In this document: one piece after another, positions 1-9,884 of the stretch
How the letters are laid out: the number at the start of each line of letters is the position of its first letter
Numbering within the stretch: position 1 is the stretch's first letter
DNA from: Massilia kyonggiensis
GTDB taxonomy: Bacteria > Pseudomonadota > Gammaproteobacteria > Burkholderiales > Burkholderiaceae_D
Reading direction: 5' to 3'
Length of the DNA: 64,000 nucleotides
Assembly (NCBI RefSeq): GCF_024756235.1
Contig: NZ_JANUGY010000002.1
Coordinates: 310,001-374,000 of the forward strand
Notes under the pieces: generated by a model
Told to the model about the DNA's origin: nothing
The model's database searches: none
Seen by the model: only the letters and a program-made list of their open reading frames with translations
Translations under genes and position numbers: made by a program

Positions 1-2
1 CC

Positions 3-731
3 GACATCGAACGCCGCGCCCACGAGGCAGCCAAGGAAGCCATCAGCGCGCGGCTGGAGGCGGCTGCCGCCGACGTGACGCCGGCCACGGTCGGCAAGCT
101 GCTGCGCGATGCGCAGGCGGAATGGCAGGCGATCGGCCCGGTGCCGCGCGCGCATGAAGCCCGCGTGGAAAAACGCTTCCACGCGGCCGTGGCGCTCGTG
201 CAGCAGCATGCCGACCAGGCACGCCGCGCCGCCGGCGTCGCCCAGGCGGGCATGTTGCGCGACAAGCTGCGGCTCGTGCACGAACTCGAGCAGGCCGTCG
301 CGGCGGACCGGAACGGTGACACCGATTGGGATGCGCGCTGGTCCGCCTTGCCGCCCCTGGACGCCGACATGGAACGCACCCTGCGTACCCGTTTCGACGC
401 GGCGCTGGCCGCGCTGCGCGGGAGCGCCGACCAAAAGGCCGCGTATGCGCGCACGCTGGAAGAGAATCGCGGCAAGCTGCTGCAAGAGCTGCTACGCCTG
501 GAGATCGGCGCCGGCATCGACAGCGGCCCGGAATTCGCGCGCGAGCGCCTGAAACTGCAGGTCGAGGTGCTGCAATCGTCATTGAAATCGGGGCACGGCA
601 GCGGCCGCGGCGCCCACGGCGGCGCGGCGGCGCAGTTGCGCGACCTGTGCGCGCTGCCGGCGCTCGTCGATGCGCGTACCGCGTCCCGGATCGAGCAGCT
701 CGCGCTGCGTGTGGCCAAGGAGGGCAAGTGA
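3..731 (+). CDS. DUF349 domain-containing protein, 5'-truncated by window edge
   Basis: The reading frame is open from the first full codon of the window to a TGA at 729-731, so only about 242 C-terminal residues are visible and the start lies outside. The protein is highly charged and helical, with several W-x-A/W-x-x-L segments (for example AEWQAIGPVPRAHE and WDARWSALPPLDADME) that match the repeated DUF349 unit. DUF349 proteins are of unknown biochemical role. The stop overlaps the moaE start by three bases (GTGA), so the two genes are probably translationally coupled. Family assignment is from repeat appearance only. Confidence 0.75.
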   Translation, partial: DIERRAHEAAKEAISARLEAAAADVTPATVGKLLRDAQAEWQAIGPVPRAHEARVEKRFHAAVALVQQHADQARRAAGVAQAGMLRDKLRLVHELEQAVAADRNGDTDWDARWSALPPLDADMERTLRTRFDAALAALRGSADQKAAYARTLEENRGKLLQELLRLEIGAGIDSGPEFARERLKLQVEVLQSSLKSGHGSGRGAHGGAAAQLRDLCALPALVDARTASRIEQLALRVAKEGK

Positions 732-1198
732 AGAAGGATGTGACGGAAGTCCGGGTCGAGACCGCGGACTTCGACGTGAGCGCGGAAATCGCGCGCCTGC
801 GCGCGGGCGATGCCCGCGTGGGGGCCGTGGTCAGCTTTGTCGGCACGGTGCGCGACATGAACGACGGCGACGACGTGGCCGAGCTGGAGCTGGAACATTA
901 TCCGGGCATGACGGAACGGGCCCTGCACGACATCGTCGAGCAGGCGCGGGCGCGCTGGCCCCTGTACGGCGTCCTCGTGATCCACCGTATCGGGCCGATG
1001 CGGCCGCTGGACCAGATCGTCCTCGTGGCCTGCACGTCTGCCCACCGCGGCGAAGCGTTCGCCGCGTGCGAGTTCATCATGGACTACCTCAAGACCGATG
1101 CCCCGTTCTGGAAGAAGGAGCAGACGCCGAACGGTGCGCGCTGGGTCGATGCGCGCGTGACGGACGACACGGCCCGGGCCAAGTGGGCCAGCCGCTGA
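728..1198 (+). CDS. moaE: Molybdopterin synthase catalytic subunit MoaE
   Basis: This is a 156-residue protein of normal MoaE length. MoaE joins with MoaD to convert cyclic pyranopterin monophosphate into molybdopterin in the cytoplasm. Visible family features are VGAVVSFVGTVRD near the N-terminus, HRIGPM and the block CTSAHRGEAF in the middle, and the lysine-rich active-site segment DYLKTDAPFWKKE followed by WVDAR near the C-terminus, which contains the conserved catalytic lysines. The chosen start is GTG at 728, overlapping the upstream stop; no other in-frame start keeps the conserved N-terminus. No moaD is seen in the window, so the partner is presumably outside it. Confidence 0.95.
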   Translation: MKKDVTEVRVETADFDVSAEIARLRAGDARVGAVVSFVGTVRDMNDGDDVAELELEHYPGMTERALHDIVEQARARWPLYGVLVIHRIGPMRPLDQIVLVACTSAHRGEAFAACEFIMDYLKTDAPFWKKEQTPNGARWVDARVTDDTARAKWASR

Positions 1199-1566
1199 GC
1201 TGGATCGCGGTCGCCGTCGGGGCGGCCCTCGGTGCCTGGCTGCGCTGGGGATTGACCCTCTTTCTCGGCCAGATGCACGCTCATATCCAGTTGGGGACGC
1301 TCGTCGCCAACCTCGTCGGCGGCTACCTGATCGGGCTGGCGCTGGGCTTCTTCGATGCCATGCCGGCCCTGTCCCCGGCCTGGCGCCTGTTCGTCATCAC
1401 GGGCTTTCTCGGCGGCCTGACCACGTTTTCCAGCTTTTCCGGCGAAGCCATGGTGCTGCTGCAACGGGGCCATTACGGCTGGGCGCTGGCCCATTCGGCG
1501 GTGCATCTGCTGGGGTCGATCGGCTGCTGCGTCGCAGGATATGCGACCTGGCGTGCCATCGCGTGA
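1183..1566 (+). CDS. crcB: Fluoride exporter CrcB/Fluc
   Basis: This is a small four-helix membrane protein of about 123-127 residues, the usual length for CrcB/Fluc, which forms dimeric fluoride channels in the inner membrane. The family signature is visible: GAWLRWGL near the N-terminus, GTLVANLVGGYLIG in helix 2 and GFLGGLTTFSSFSGE in helix 3, including the conserved Asn and the Phe/Ser/Thr fluoride track. The start is uncertain: GTG at 1183 overlaps moaE by 16 bases, while CTG at 1195 overlaps the moaE stop directly and would give the more usual short N-terminus. A second putative fluoride transporter (CLC-F type) lies about 0.5 kb downstream on the other strand. I see no fluoride riboswitch upstream. 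Confidence 0.93.
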   Translation: MGQPLSWIAVAVGAALGAWLRWGLTLFLGQMHAHIQLGTLVANLVGGYLIGLALGFFDAMPALSPAWRLFVITGFLGGLTTFSSFSGEAMVLLQRGHYGWALAHSAVHLLGSIGCCVAGYATWRAIA

Positions 1567-1648
1567 TACCGGCACGTCATTCGCTTGCGCGCAAAGTGCT
1601 CGGGCTGCAATCTGGCAATGTCCTAATTTTCATTGACCGGAGAACAGC

Positions 1649-2074
1649 ATGACCAAGCAACCGTCCGCACGCCCGAGCCCTGCCTTCGTCGGCGCATCCT
1701 GGGGCGCCATGATCGTCGGCATCCTGGCCTACCTCATCGGTTTATGGAATGCACAGATGCTGCTCAACGAGAAGGGCTATTACCTGACGATCCTGCTGTA
1801 CGGCTGCTTTGCCGCCGTGTCGCTGCAAAAGACCGTGCGCGACCGCGCCGAGGGCTTGCCGGTCACGGGCATGTATGTCGGCCTGTGCTGGACGTCGCTG
1901 ATGGCCGCCGTCGTGCTGCTGACCGTCGGCCTGTGGAATGCGACCTTGCTGCTCAGCGAAAAGGGGTTTTATGCGATGTCGTTCGTGCTGACGCTGTTCG
2001 CCATCATCGCCGTGCAAAAGAACGTGCGCGACCTGGCCGCCGCGGGCGACGTGCCCGAGGCGCAGCAGGCTTGA
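1649..2074 (+). CDS. YiaA/YiaB-type two-helix inner membrane protein
   Basis: This 141-residue protein has two tandem copies of a two-helix unit. Each contains a glycine-rich transmembrane segment, the motif LWNA-x-x-LL-x-EKG-(Y/F)Y, and a closing VQK-x-VRD, as in [14 protein letters not shown]...LQKTVRD and [14 protein letters not shown]...VQKNVRD. This duplicated layout is the YiaAB domain found in E. coli YiaA and YiaB, which have no established biochemical function. The start is supported by a CCGGAGAAC Shine-Dalgarno site just upstream of ATG 1649. It converges on the CLC-type gene, leaving only four bases between the stops. Family call is confident; function is unknown. Confidence 0.88.
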   Translation: MTKQPSARPSPAFVGASWGAMIVGILAYLIGLWNAQMLLNEKGYYLTILLYGCFAAVSLQKTVRDRAEGLPVTGMYVGLCWTSLMAAVVLLTVGLWNATLLLSEKGFYAMSFVLTLFAIIAVQKNVRDLAAAGDVPEAQQA

Positions 2075-2078
2075 TCCA

Positions 2079-3332
2079 TCACGACTTGCCGGGCTTGGCG
2101 TGGCCGATGCGCTGGGCCCGGTAAATCCCCGTGTGGCCGGAAAACAGATAGGCCAGCACGCATCCGACGGCCGCGTACACGCCCACCTCCGCACCGAACA
2201 GCTCGATGGCCATCAGGGTCGACGCGATCGGCGTGTTGGCCGCGCCGGCAAAGACGGCCACGAAGCCGATGCCCGCCAGCAGCGGGAAGGGCAGGTGCAG
2301 CAGCGGCGCCAGCGCATTGCCGAGCGTGGCGCCGATGTAGAACAGCGGCGTCACTTCGCCGCCCTTGAACCCGCTGCCCAGCGACGCGACCGTGAACACC
2401 AGCTTGCCGGCGAAGTCCCACGGTGCCAGCGGCTGCGTGAACGCGGCCTGGATGGTCGGGATGCCGAGACCGATGTAGCGGTCCGCGCCGAACGCCAGCA
2501 CGACGGCCGCCACGACGCTGCCGCCCAGCAGCGGCCGCAGCGGACCGTAAGGCACGCGCCGCTTCATCCACCCCGACAAGGCGTGCGTGCAATCCGCGAA
2601 CAGTTTGCCTGCGAGACCGAACAGCGCCCCGGCGATGGCGACGGCCGCCAGCGGCCACAATCCCAGCGCCGGTACGGACGCGATGGCGTAATGGGTATGG
2701 TGGAGGCCCAGCGCATGGCCCCACAGCAGGCAGACCTGGTCGCCGGCGATGGCGGCCGCGAGGCAGGCGAGCAGGGCGTCGTAGCGCAGGCGGCCGATGG
2801 CCAGCACTTCCAGGCCGAAGATCGCGCCCGCCAGCGGGGTGCCGAACACGGAGGCGAAGCCCGCGCTGATGCCGGCCATCAGGACAATCCTCCGGTCTTC
2901 CATTTTCAGCTTGAACACGTGCGTGAGCTGGTCGGCGAGCGCGCCGCCCATCTGCACGGCGGTGCCCTCGCGGCCGACCGACGCGCCGAACAGGTGCGAG
3001 ATCACGGTGCCGCCCAGCACGAGCGGCGCCATGCGCAGCGGAATGACGTTCTTCGGGTCGTGGATCTCGTCGATGAGCAGGTTGTTGCCCGCCTCGACCG
3101 AGCTGCCGAAGCGCAGGTACAGCCAGCCGACGGCAAAGCCGGCCAGCGGCAGCAGCGCGATCAGCCAGCGGTGGGCGGTGCGCGTCCCGGTCGCCAGCTC
3201 GAGCGCGAACAGGAAAAAGGCGGAGGCGGACCCGGACAGCAGGCCGACGGCGAGAGCGAGCAGCAGCCATTTCCCCATATAGGGCAGCAGGCGGCGTTGC
3301 TCGGACAAGAAGGAATGTTTCATGATGGACAT
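2079..3332 (-). CDS. CLC-family anion transporter, CLC-F (fluoride/proton antiporter) type
   Basis: This 417-residue integral membrane protein has the CLC fold with about ten or more hydrophobic helices. The selectivity motifs differ from chloride CLCs: where E. coli ClcA has GSGIP, this protein has AGNNLLIDEIHDP; the second motif is GREGTAVQMGG rather than GKEGP; the third is GSGFKGGEVTP. This pattern (GNNL, GREGT, GGE-x-TP) is what is known for the CLC-F clade, which exports fluoride in exchange for protons. The gating glutamate is in GREGT. The neighbouring crcB supports a fluoride-resistance role. ATG at 3323 (MKHSF) is an alternative start. The fluoride assignment is from motif reading and context, not from an alignment. 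Confidence 0.85.
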   Translation of the reverse strand: MSIMKHSFLSEQRRLLPYMGKWLLLALAVGLLSGSASAFFLFALELATGTRTAHRWLIALLPLAGFAVGWLYLRFGSSVEAGNNLLIDEIHDPKNVIPLRMAPLVLGGTVISHLFGASVGREGTAVQMGGALADQLTHVFKLKMEDRRIVLMAGISAGFASVFGTPLAGAIFGLEVLAIGRLRYDALLACLAAAIAGDQVCLLWGHALGLHHTHYAIASVPALGLWPLAAVAIAGALFGLAGKLFADCTHALSGWMKRRVPYGPLRPLLGGSVVAAVVLAFGADRYIGLGIPTIQAAFTQPLAPWDFAGKLVFTVASLGSGFKGGEVTPLFYIGATLGNALAPLLHLPFPLLAGIGFVAVFAGAANTPIASTLMAIELFGAEVGVYAAVGCVLAYLFSGHTGIYRAQRIGHAKPGKS

Positions 3333-3375
3333 TTTATCTCAGCACGATTTGCCGCTCCCAGCCGCGTGTTCACAT

Positions 3376-3404
3376 CTTGAAAAGTCGCTACGGCATCCCT
3401 AACT
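3376..3404 (+). promoter_or_regulatory. Putative sigma-32 (heat-shock) promoter of clpB
   Basis: CTTGAAA at 3376-3382 followed after 14 bases by CCCTAACT at 3397-3404 resembles the RpoH consensus CTTGAAA-N(13-15)-CCCCAT. It sits about 40 bases before the clpB start, in the short divergent gap with the CLC gene. ClpB is a classic heat-shock gene, which supports the call. Confidence 0.65.
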
Positions 3405-3441
3405 TGATGTCAATCCAAAATCCAACCCACAGGGATCAAAA

Positions 3442-6054
<2,613 letters not shown>

Positions 6055-6073
6055 GCGGTCTTTGGCAATGGAG

Positions 6074-6109
6074 TGCCCTGCCGGCCAGCGCCGGCAGGGC
6101 ATTTTTTTT
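6074..6109 (+). terminator. Intrinsic terminator after clpB
   Basis: A perfect 12-bp stem (TGCCCTGCCGGC at 6074-6085 with its complement at 6090-6101), a four-base loop and an eight-T tract form a textbook rho-independent terminator 20 bases past the clpB stop. Confidence 0.95.
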
Positions 6110-6686
6110 ACGAGCGCTTGCGGCGCGCCATGAAGCCGAGCAGGCCCAGGCCGCCCAGCATCATCGCGTACGTCTGCGGTTCCGGCACGGCGGAGACCAC
6201 GAGGTGCTCGCCCATCAGGCTGCCGACCTTCTTGTCGCCGTCGGCGCCGAACATGTTCACCTTCAGCTGGGGCGACGTCGGATCGACATTGCCGCCAGAA
6301 AAGGTGAACTGGAACACCATGTCGTTCGTCAGGGCGACGTGTGCCCCGGAGTAGCACAGCGACGCGCCGGCATGGCCGCCGCCCGAGCAGCCGTTGGCGT
6401 TCAGCTCGTTGCTCGACAGGGTCCAGTTCGCGGCGCCGCCCGGCGCGGCCGTGAGCGACACGCTGTCGAAGCTGCCGAGGTCCTTCAGCTGCAGGGCGCC
6501 CAGGGACGTGGCGCCGGCCCAGCTGCCGGTCGGGTTGGCGGCGTCGATCTCCAGCGTGAGCACGTTGCCGGACCAGGACGACGTATAGTCGACGCCCTGG
6601 AATTCCACCGTGCCGGCCTGCGCCGACGCGATCGCGCCGGCGCCCAGCAGCGCCGACAACAGGGTAGTGCGGATGCGTGATGTCAT
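6108..6686 (-). CDS. PEP-CTERM sorting domain protein (short paralogue)
   Basis: This is a 192-residue exported protein. It begins with a signal peptide (MTSRIRTTLLSALLGAGAIASAQA) and ends with a PEP-CTERM tail: VPEPQTY, a hydrophobic helix GGLGLLGF and the basic cluster ARRKRS. Such tails are recognised by an exosortase in exopolysaccharide-producing Gram-negative bacteria. The mature part is beta-rich with two Cys residues and shares SSWSGNVLTLEIDAA with the next gene, so the two are paralogues. The start at 6686 is chosen over 6719 because GGAGAG precedes it. Its stop touches the T-tract of the clpB terminator. Function of the mature domain is not recognised. Confidence 0.88.
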   Translation of the reverse strand: MTSRIRTTLLSALLGAGAIASAQAGTVEFQGVDYTSSWSGNVLTLEIDAANPTGSWAGATSLGALQLKDLGSFDSVSLTAAPGGAANWTLSSNELNANGCSGGGHAGASLCYSGAHVALTNDMVFQFTFSGGNVDPTSPQLKVNMFGADGDKKVGSLMGEHLVVSAVPEPQTYAMMLGGLGLLGFMARRKRS

Positions 6687-6759
6687 GTTCTCTCCTTCTC
6701 CTGCTTCACGTAACTTCAAGGACCCGACGGCTCGCGTCCTGCGAGACCACCGGGCACAT

Positions 6760-6774
6760 ACGGATCAGATCCGT
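6760..6774. promoter_or_regulatory. Dyad upstream of the short PEP-CTERM gene
   Basis: ACGGATC-A-GATCCGT is a perfect dyad with 7-bp arms about 75 bases upstream of the start at 6686. Its position suits an operator or an mRNA leader element; no regulator is known. Confidence 0.3.
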
Positions 6775-6840
6775 GCCGCAAGGGTAGAAGGGGGCCCGAT
6801 ATGGCTCTGTTAGCCGACTAACTCATCGGTTGTAACAACA

Positions 6841-6880
6841 ACGCCCCGCCGGGCGCGTGGCCGGGCGGGGCGTTTGGACG
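6841..6880 (-). terminator. Probable terminator after the long PEP-CTERM gene
   Basis: ACGCCCCGCC at 6841-6850 pairs perfectly with 6864-6873, giving a 10-bp GC stem just past the minus-strand stop at 6893. On the minus strand it is followed by TGTTGTTAC, a weak U-tract, so termination is likely but not certain. Confidence 0.6.
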
Positions 6881-6892
6881 AGGAAGGCTGGT

Positions 6893-7741
6893 TCAGCGCG
6901 GGCGGCGGCGCAGGACGAGGCCCATCAGGCCCAGGCCGCCCAGCAGCAGGGCGATGCTTTCCGGTTCCGGCACGTTCGCCGAGGCGCCGGTATTGCCGGT
7001 CGGGGTCTGGACGACGTCGCCGCTCTTGACGGGCAGCGTCGACGGCAGGTCTTCCTGCGGCGGCAGGCCGGCCGGCGTGCCGGACGGGGAGGCGACGTCG
7101 AGCGTGCCGGCCGGCGTTTTGGTGTCGGCAGTCGTGCTGGTTTGCGTGCCGGTGGATGTGGTCGGGGTGTCAGGGATCGCTGGAACGACGGGCGTGACCG
7201 GAATGACCGGCGTGACGGGCGCGGTCGGGGTGGATGGCGTCGTGCTCGCCGTCGATGCCGGCAGGACCTGCGACAGCAGCGAGCCGACCTTGGTGCCTTG
7301 GGCGTTGACGAACTCGACCTTCACATGCGGCTCGTTCGTCGCGACGCTGGCGCCGGCGAACGTAAATTTGAACACCATGTCGTCGGCAAGCGCGATCTGC
7401 TGGCCGTAGAAGCACATGCGGCTGCCGGCCGCGCCGTTGCTGGTGCCGGAGCAGCCGGACGCCTTCAGCTCGGACGTCGACAGTTTCCACGCATCGGTCC
7501 CGCCCGGCCCGCCACTCACGCTCACGCTGCTGTAACTGCCCACGCCCTTGATCGCCAGCGCGGCCAGGCCAGTGGCGCCGCTCCAGCCGCCGCTGCGTTT
7601 GGCGGCATCGATTTCCAGCGTGAGCACATTACCGCTCCAGCTCGACGTGAACGTCACGCCATCGAGGGTCAGGACGCCGGCGTGGGCCGTCATCGTCGTC
7701 GCGGCCAGCAGGGCGGCCAGTGCGGTCAGTCGCAGTGTCAT
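6893..7741 (-). CDS. PEP-CTERM sorting domain protein with Pro/Thr-rich linker (long paralogue)
   Basis: This 282-residue exported protein is a longer copy of the neighbouring PEP-CTERM gene. It has a signal peptide (MTLRLTALAALLAATTMTAHA), a mature domain sharing FTSSWSGNVLTLEIDAA and the GTSNG/Cys region with its neighbour, then an extra low-complexity stretch of about 100 residues rich in Thr, Pro, Val and Ser with short PVTPV-type repeats, and finally VPEPES, a hydrophobic helix and RRRPR. The linker probably spans the cell surface or carries glycans, but this is inference. Start 7741 is chosen because GAAAGAGACC lies upstream and the signal peptide then starts normally; an upstream ATG at 7768 would add nine residues. 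Confidence 0.87.
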   Translation of the reverse strand: MTLRLTALAALLAATTMTAHAGVLTLDGVTFTSSWSGNVLTLEIDAAKRSGGWSGATGLAALAIKGVGSYSSVSVSGGPGGTDAWKLSTSELKASGCSGTSNGAAGSRMCFYGQQIALADDMVFKFTFAGASVATNEPHVKVEFVNAQGTKVGSLLSQVLPASTASTTPSTPTAPVTPVIPVTPVVPAIPDTPTTSTGTQTSTTADTKTPAGTLDVASPSGTPAGLPPQEDLPSTLPVKSGDVVQTPTGNTGASANVPEPESIALLLGGLGLMGLVLRRRPR

Positions 7742-8176
7742 CGGTGGTCTCTTTCGGGAACGTGGCAAAGTTGCTTTTAAGAATGTATTAATGGTGTTCG
7801 GAAATTATTTTCCCCCTATTTGATGCAAATCGTCAATTTGTGATTCTTTATCTCGCGAATAGTGTTGTTTAATCAGACAAAATTGTCAGATTTGCGGCAG
7901 TATTTACGAAATACTTTGTGGAAACAAAACGCCATATCTCACATTATGAAAACTTGTTTGCAGATGTGAAAAGCGCACAAGAAGCCGCTGCCCGACAGTT
8001 TCCATTTTGAGAAATATGTTCTCGTATCATGAAATACGGATTGTAAGCACATGATTTTTAAGCGAATAAAAGTCGTCATATGTCTTATATAAGAGTATTG
8101 GTGCTGCGCACAACCGGCGCTATCATGTTTCTAACGAAATCACTGTCCAACCTCGTTTATTCATCAGGAGAACGCC
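7742..8176. promoter_or_regulatory. AT-rich divergent intergenic region upstream of aceA
   Basis: This 435-base gap between the divergent PEP-CTERM gene and aceA has no plausible gene and is visibly AT-rich compared with its surroundings. It holds a perfect dyad AGTATTT-ACG-AAATACT at 7899-7915 and a shorter one, GACAA-AA-TTGTC, at 7876-7887. TATA-like tracts occur near 8087-8095. The region probably holds the promoters and operators of both genes. I cannot name the regulator. Confidence 0.5.
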
Positions 8177-9475
8177 ATGGCAACTCGTGAACAGCAAATC
8201 GCCGCCCTGCAACAGGATTGGGAGTCCAACCCGCGCTGGAACGGCATCGTCCGCAATTACACCGCGGAAGATGTCGTACGCCTGCGGGGCTCCGTGCAGA
8301 TCGAACATACGCTGGCGCGGCGCGGCGCCGAGAAGCTGTGGGACCTGATCAACAACGAGCCGTACGTGAACGCCCTGGGCGCGCTGACGGGCAACCAGGC
8401 CATGCAGCAGGTCAAGGCCGGCCTGAAAGCCATCTACCTGTCGGGCTGGCAGGTCGCGGGCGACGCCAACCTGGCTGGCGAGATGTATCCGGACCAGTCG
8501 CTGTACCCGGCCAATTCGGTGCCGATGGTCGTCAAGCGCATCAACAACACATTCCAGCGCGCCGACCAGATCCAGTGGTCGGAAGGCAAGGACGACATCG
8601 ATTACTTCGCACCGATCGTGGCCGATGCGGAAGCGGGCTTCGGCGGCGTGCTGAATGCTTTCGAGCTGATGAAATCCATGATCGAAGCGGGCGCGGCCGG
8701 CGTGCATTTCGAAGACCAGCTGGCCTCCGTCAAGAAATGCGGCCACATGGGCGGCAAGGTGCTCGTGCCGACGCGCGAAGCCGTCGAAAAACTGACGGCG
8801 GCGCGCCTGGCGGCCGACGTGATGGGCACGCCGACGATCCTCGTCGCCCGCACGGACGCCGAAGCGGCCGACCTGCTGACCGCGGACGTCGACGCGAACG
8901 ACAAGCCGTTCTGCACGGGCGAGCGCACGGTCGAAGGCTTCTTCCGCGTCAAGCCGGGCGTCGACCAGGCGATCGCGCGCGGCCTTGCCTATGCGCCGTA
9001 CGCCGACCTCGTGTGGTGCGAGACGGGCAAGCCGGACCTGGAATTCGCCAAGCGGTTCGCCGACGCCATCCACGCGAAATTCCCGGGCAAGATGCTCGCG
9101 TATAACTGCTCGCCGTCGTTCAACTGGAAGAAAAACCTGGACGACGCCACGATCGCCAAATTCCAGAAAGAGCTGGGCGCGATGGGCTACAAATTCCAGT
9201 TCATCACGCTGGCCGGCTTCCATGCGCTGAACTACAGCATGTTCAACCTGGCGCACGGCTATGCACGCCGCGGCATGTCGGCCTTCGTCGAACTGCAGGA
9301 AGCGGAATTCTCCGCCGCCGACAAGGGCTTCACGGCCGTCAAGCACCAGCGCGAAGTGGGCACCGGCTACTTCGACGCGGTGACCCAGACCATCCAGCAG
9401 CACCAGAGCTCGACGACGGCGCTGCACGGCTCGACTGAGGACGAACAATTCTTCGACGACAAGAAAGTCGCCTGA
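8177..9475 (+). CDS. aceA: Isocitrate lyase
   Basis: This 432-residue enzyme cleaves isocitrate to glyoxylate and succinate, the first step of the glyoxylate bypass, allowing growth on acetate and fatty acids. It has the catalytic loop KKCGHMGGK with KKCGH at residues 186-190, and the conserved substrate and metal-binding segments [22 protein letters not shown] and YNCSPSFNW. Length matches the E. coli-type enzyme. The start is fixed by TCAGGAGAACGCC just upstream of ATG. It stands alone: malate synthase is not in the window. A hairpin with a T-rich tail follows at 9518-9555. A long AT-rich region upstream suggests substantial regulation. Confidence 0.97.
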   Translation: MATREQQIAALQQDWESNPRWNGIVRNYTAEDVVRLRGSVQIEHTLARRGAEKLWDLINNEPYVNALGALTGNQAMQQVKAGLKAIYLSGWQVAGDANLAGEMYPDQSLYPANSVPMVVKRINNTFQRADQIQWSEGKDDIDYFAPIVADAEAGFGGVLNAFELMKSMIEAGAAGVHFEDQLASVKKCGHMGGKVLVPTREAVEKLTAARLAADVMGTPTILVARTDAEAADLLTADVDANDKPFCTGERTVEGFFRVKPGVDQAIARGLAYAPYADLVWCETGKPDLEFAKRFADAIHAKFPGKMLAYNCSPSFNWKKNLDDATIAKFQKELGAMGYKFQFITLAGFHALNYSMFNLAHGYARRGMSAFVELQEAEFSAADKGFTAVKHQREVGTGYFDAVTQTIQQHQSSTTALHGSTEDEQFFDDKKVA

Positions 9476-9517
9476 GCGCCGGCACGTAACCTTCCTCCAC
9501 CCATCCTCGCGATGGTC

Positions 9518-9555
9518 TGCCGCAGTGGCCACAAGCCGCCGCGGCATTTTTATTT
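9518..9555 (+). terminator. Probable terminator after aceA
   Basis: TGCCGC at 9518-9523 pairs with GCGGCA at 9541-9546, with partial inner pairing (GTGGC/GCCGC), and is followed by TTTTTATTT. The position, 40 bases past the aceA stop, fits an intrinsic terminator. Confidence 0.65.
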
Positions 9556-9564
9556 CCCAGAACC

Positions 9565-9788
9565 GGGGTCAGAAACTTCGGGGTCAGGTCCCATTTCGCT
9601 CCGAATTCGGGGTCAGAGCACATTTGCGATCAATGTCTAGAAGTGCAAGAAGTTTCGCGATCCTGGCGTGGTGCGCCGACTGTTCCCTTTAAATGCGTAG
9701 CCATCACGAGCAGGAATCCACTGCTGGAAATTGCACCGAAAAGTGCTCCGACCCTGAATTTTGCTGAAAATGTGCTCTGACCCCGAAT
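9565..9788. repeat. Inverted-repeat element with GGGGTCAGAGCACATTT units
   Basis: The unit GGGGTCAGA/GGGGTCAGG occurs three times in direct order at about 9565, 9580 and 9609 and again inverted at about 9738-9759 (diverged) and 9768-9788. The strongest pair is an exact 21-bp inverted repeat: 9605-9625 and 9768-9788. The 142 bases between show no gene. This looks like a REP/BIME-type element or the shell of a small mobile element. I recall similar GGGGTCAGAGCACATTT motifs being common in Massilia and Duganella genomes, but I could not search. The element lies between aceA and rlmJ. Confidence 0.7.
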
Positions 9789-9884
9789 TTGGGCTTTTGG
9801 GCTCGAGACGTATCTGAGGGATAATGGCGGTTGGCCCGCGCGCAATCGCATGGCGGGCGCCGCATCAACCAGATTGGAATCTCT

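Noticed and set aside
1567-3441. Possible fluoride riboswitch near crcB or the CLC gene
   Set aside because: I looked for the conserved crcB-motif core before both genes and in the clpB gap and could not find it; no such feature is claimed.
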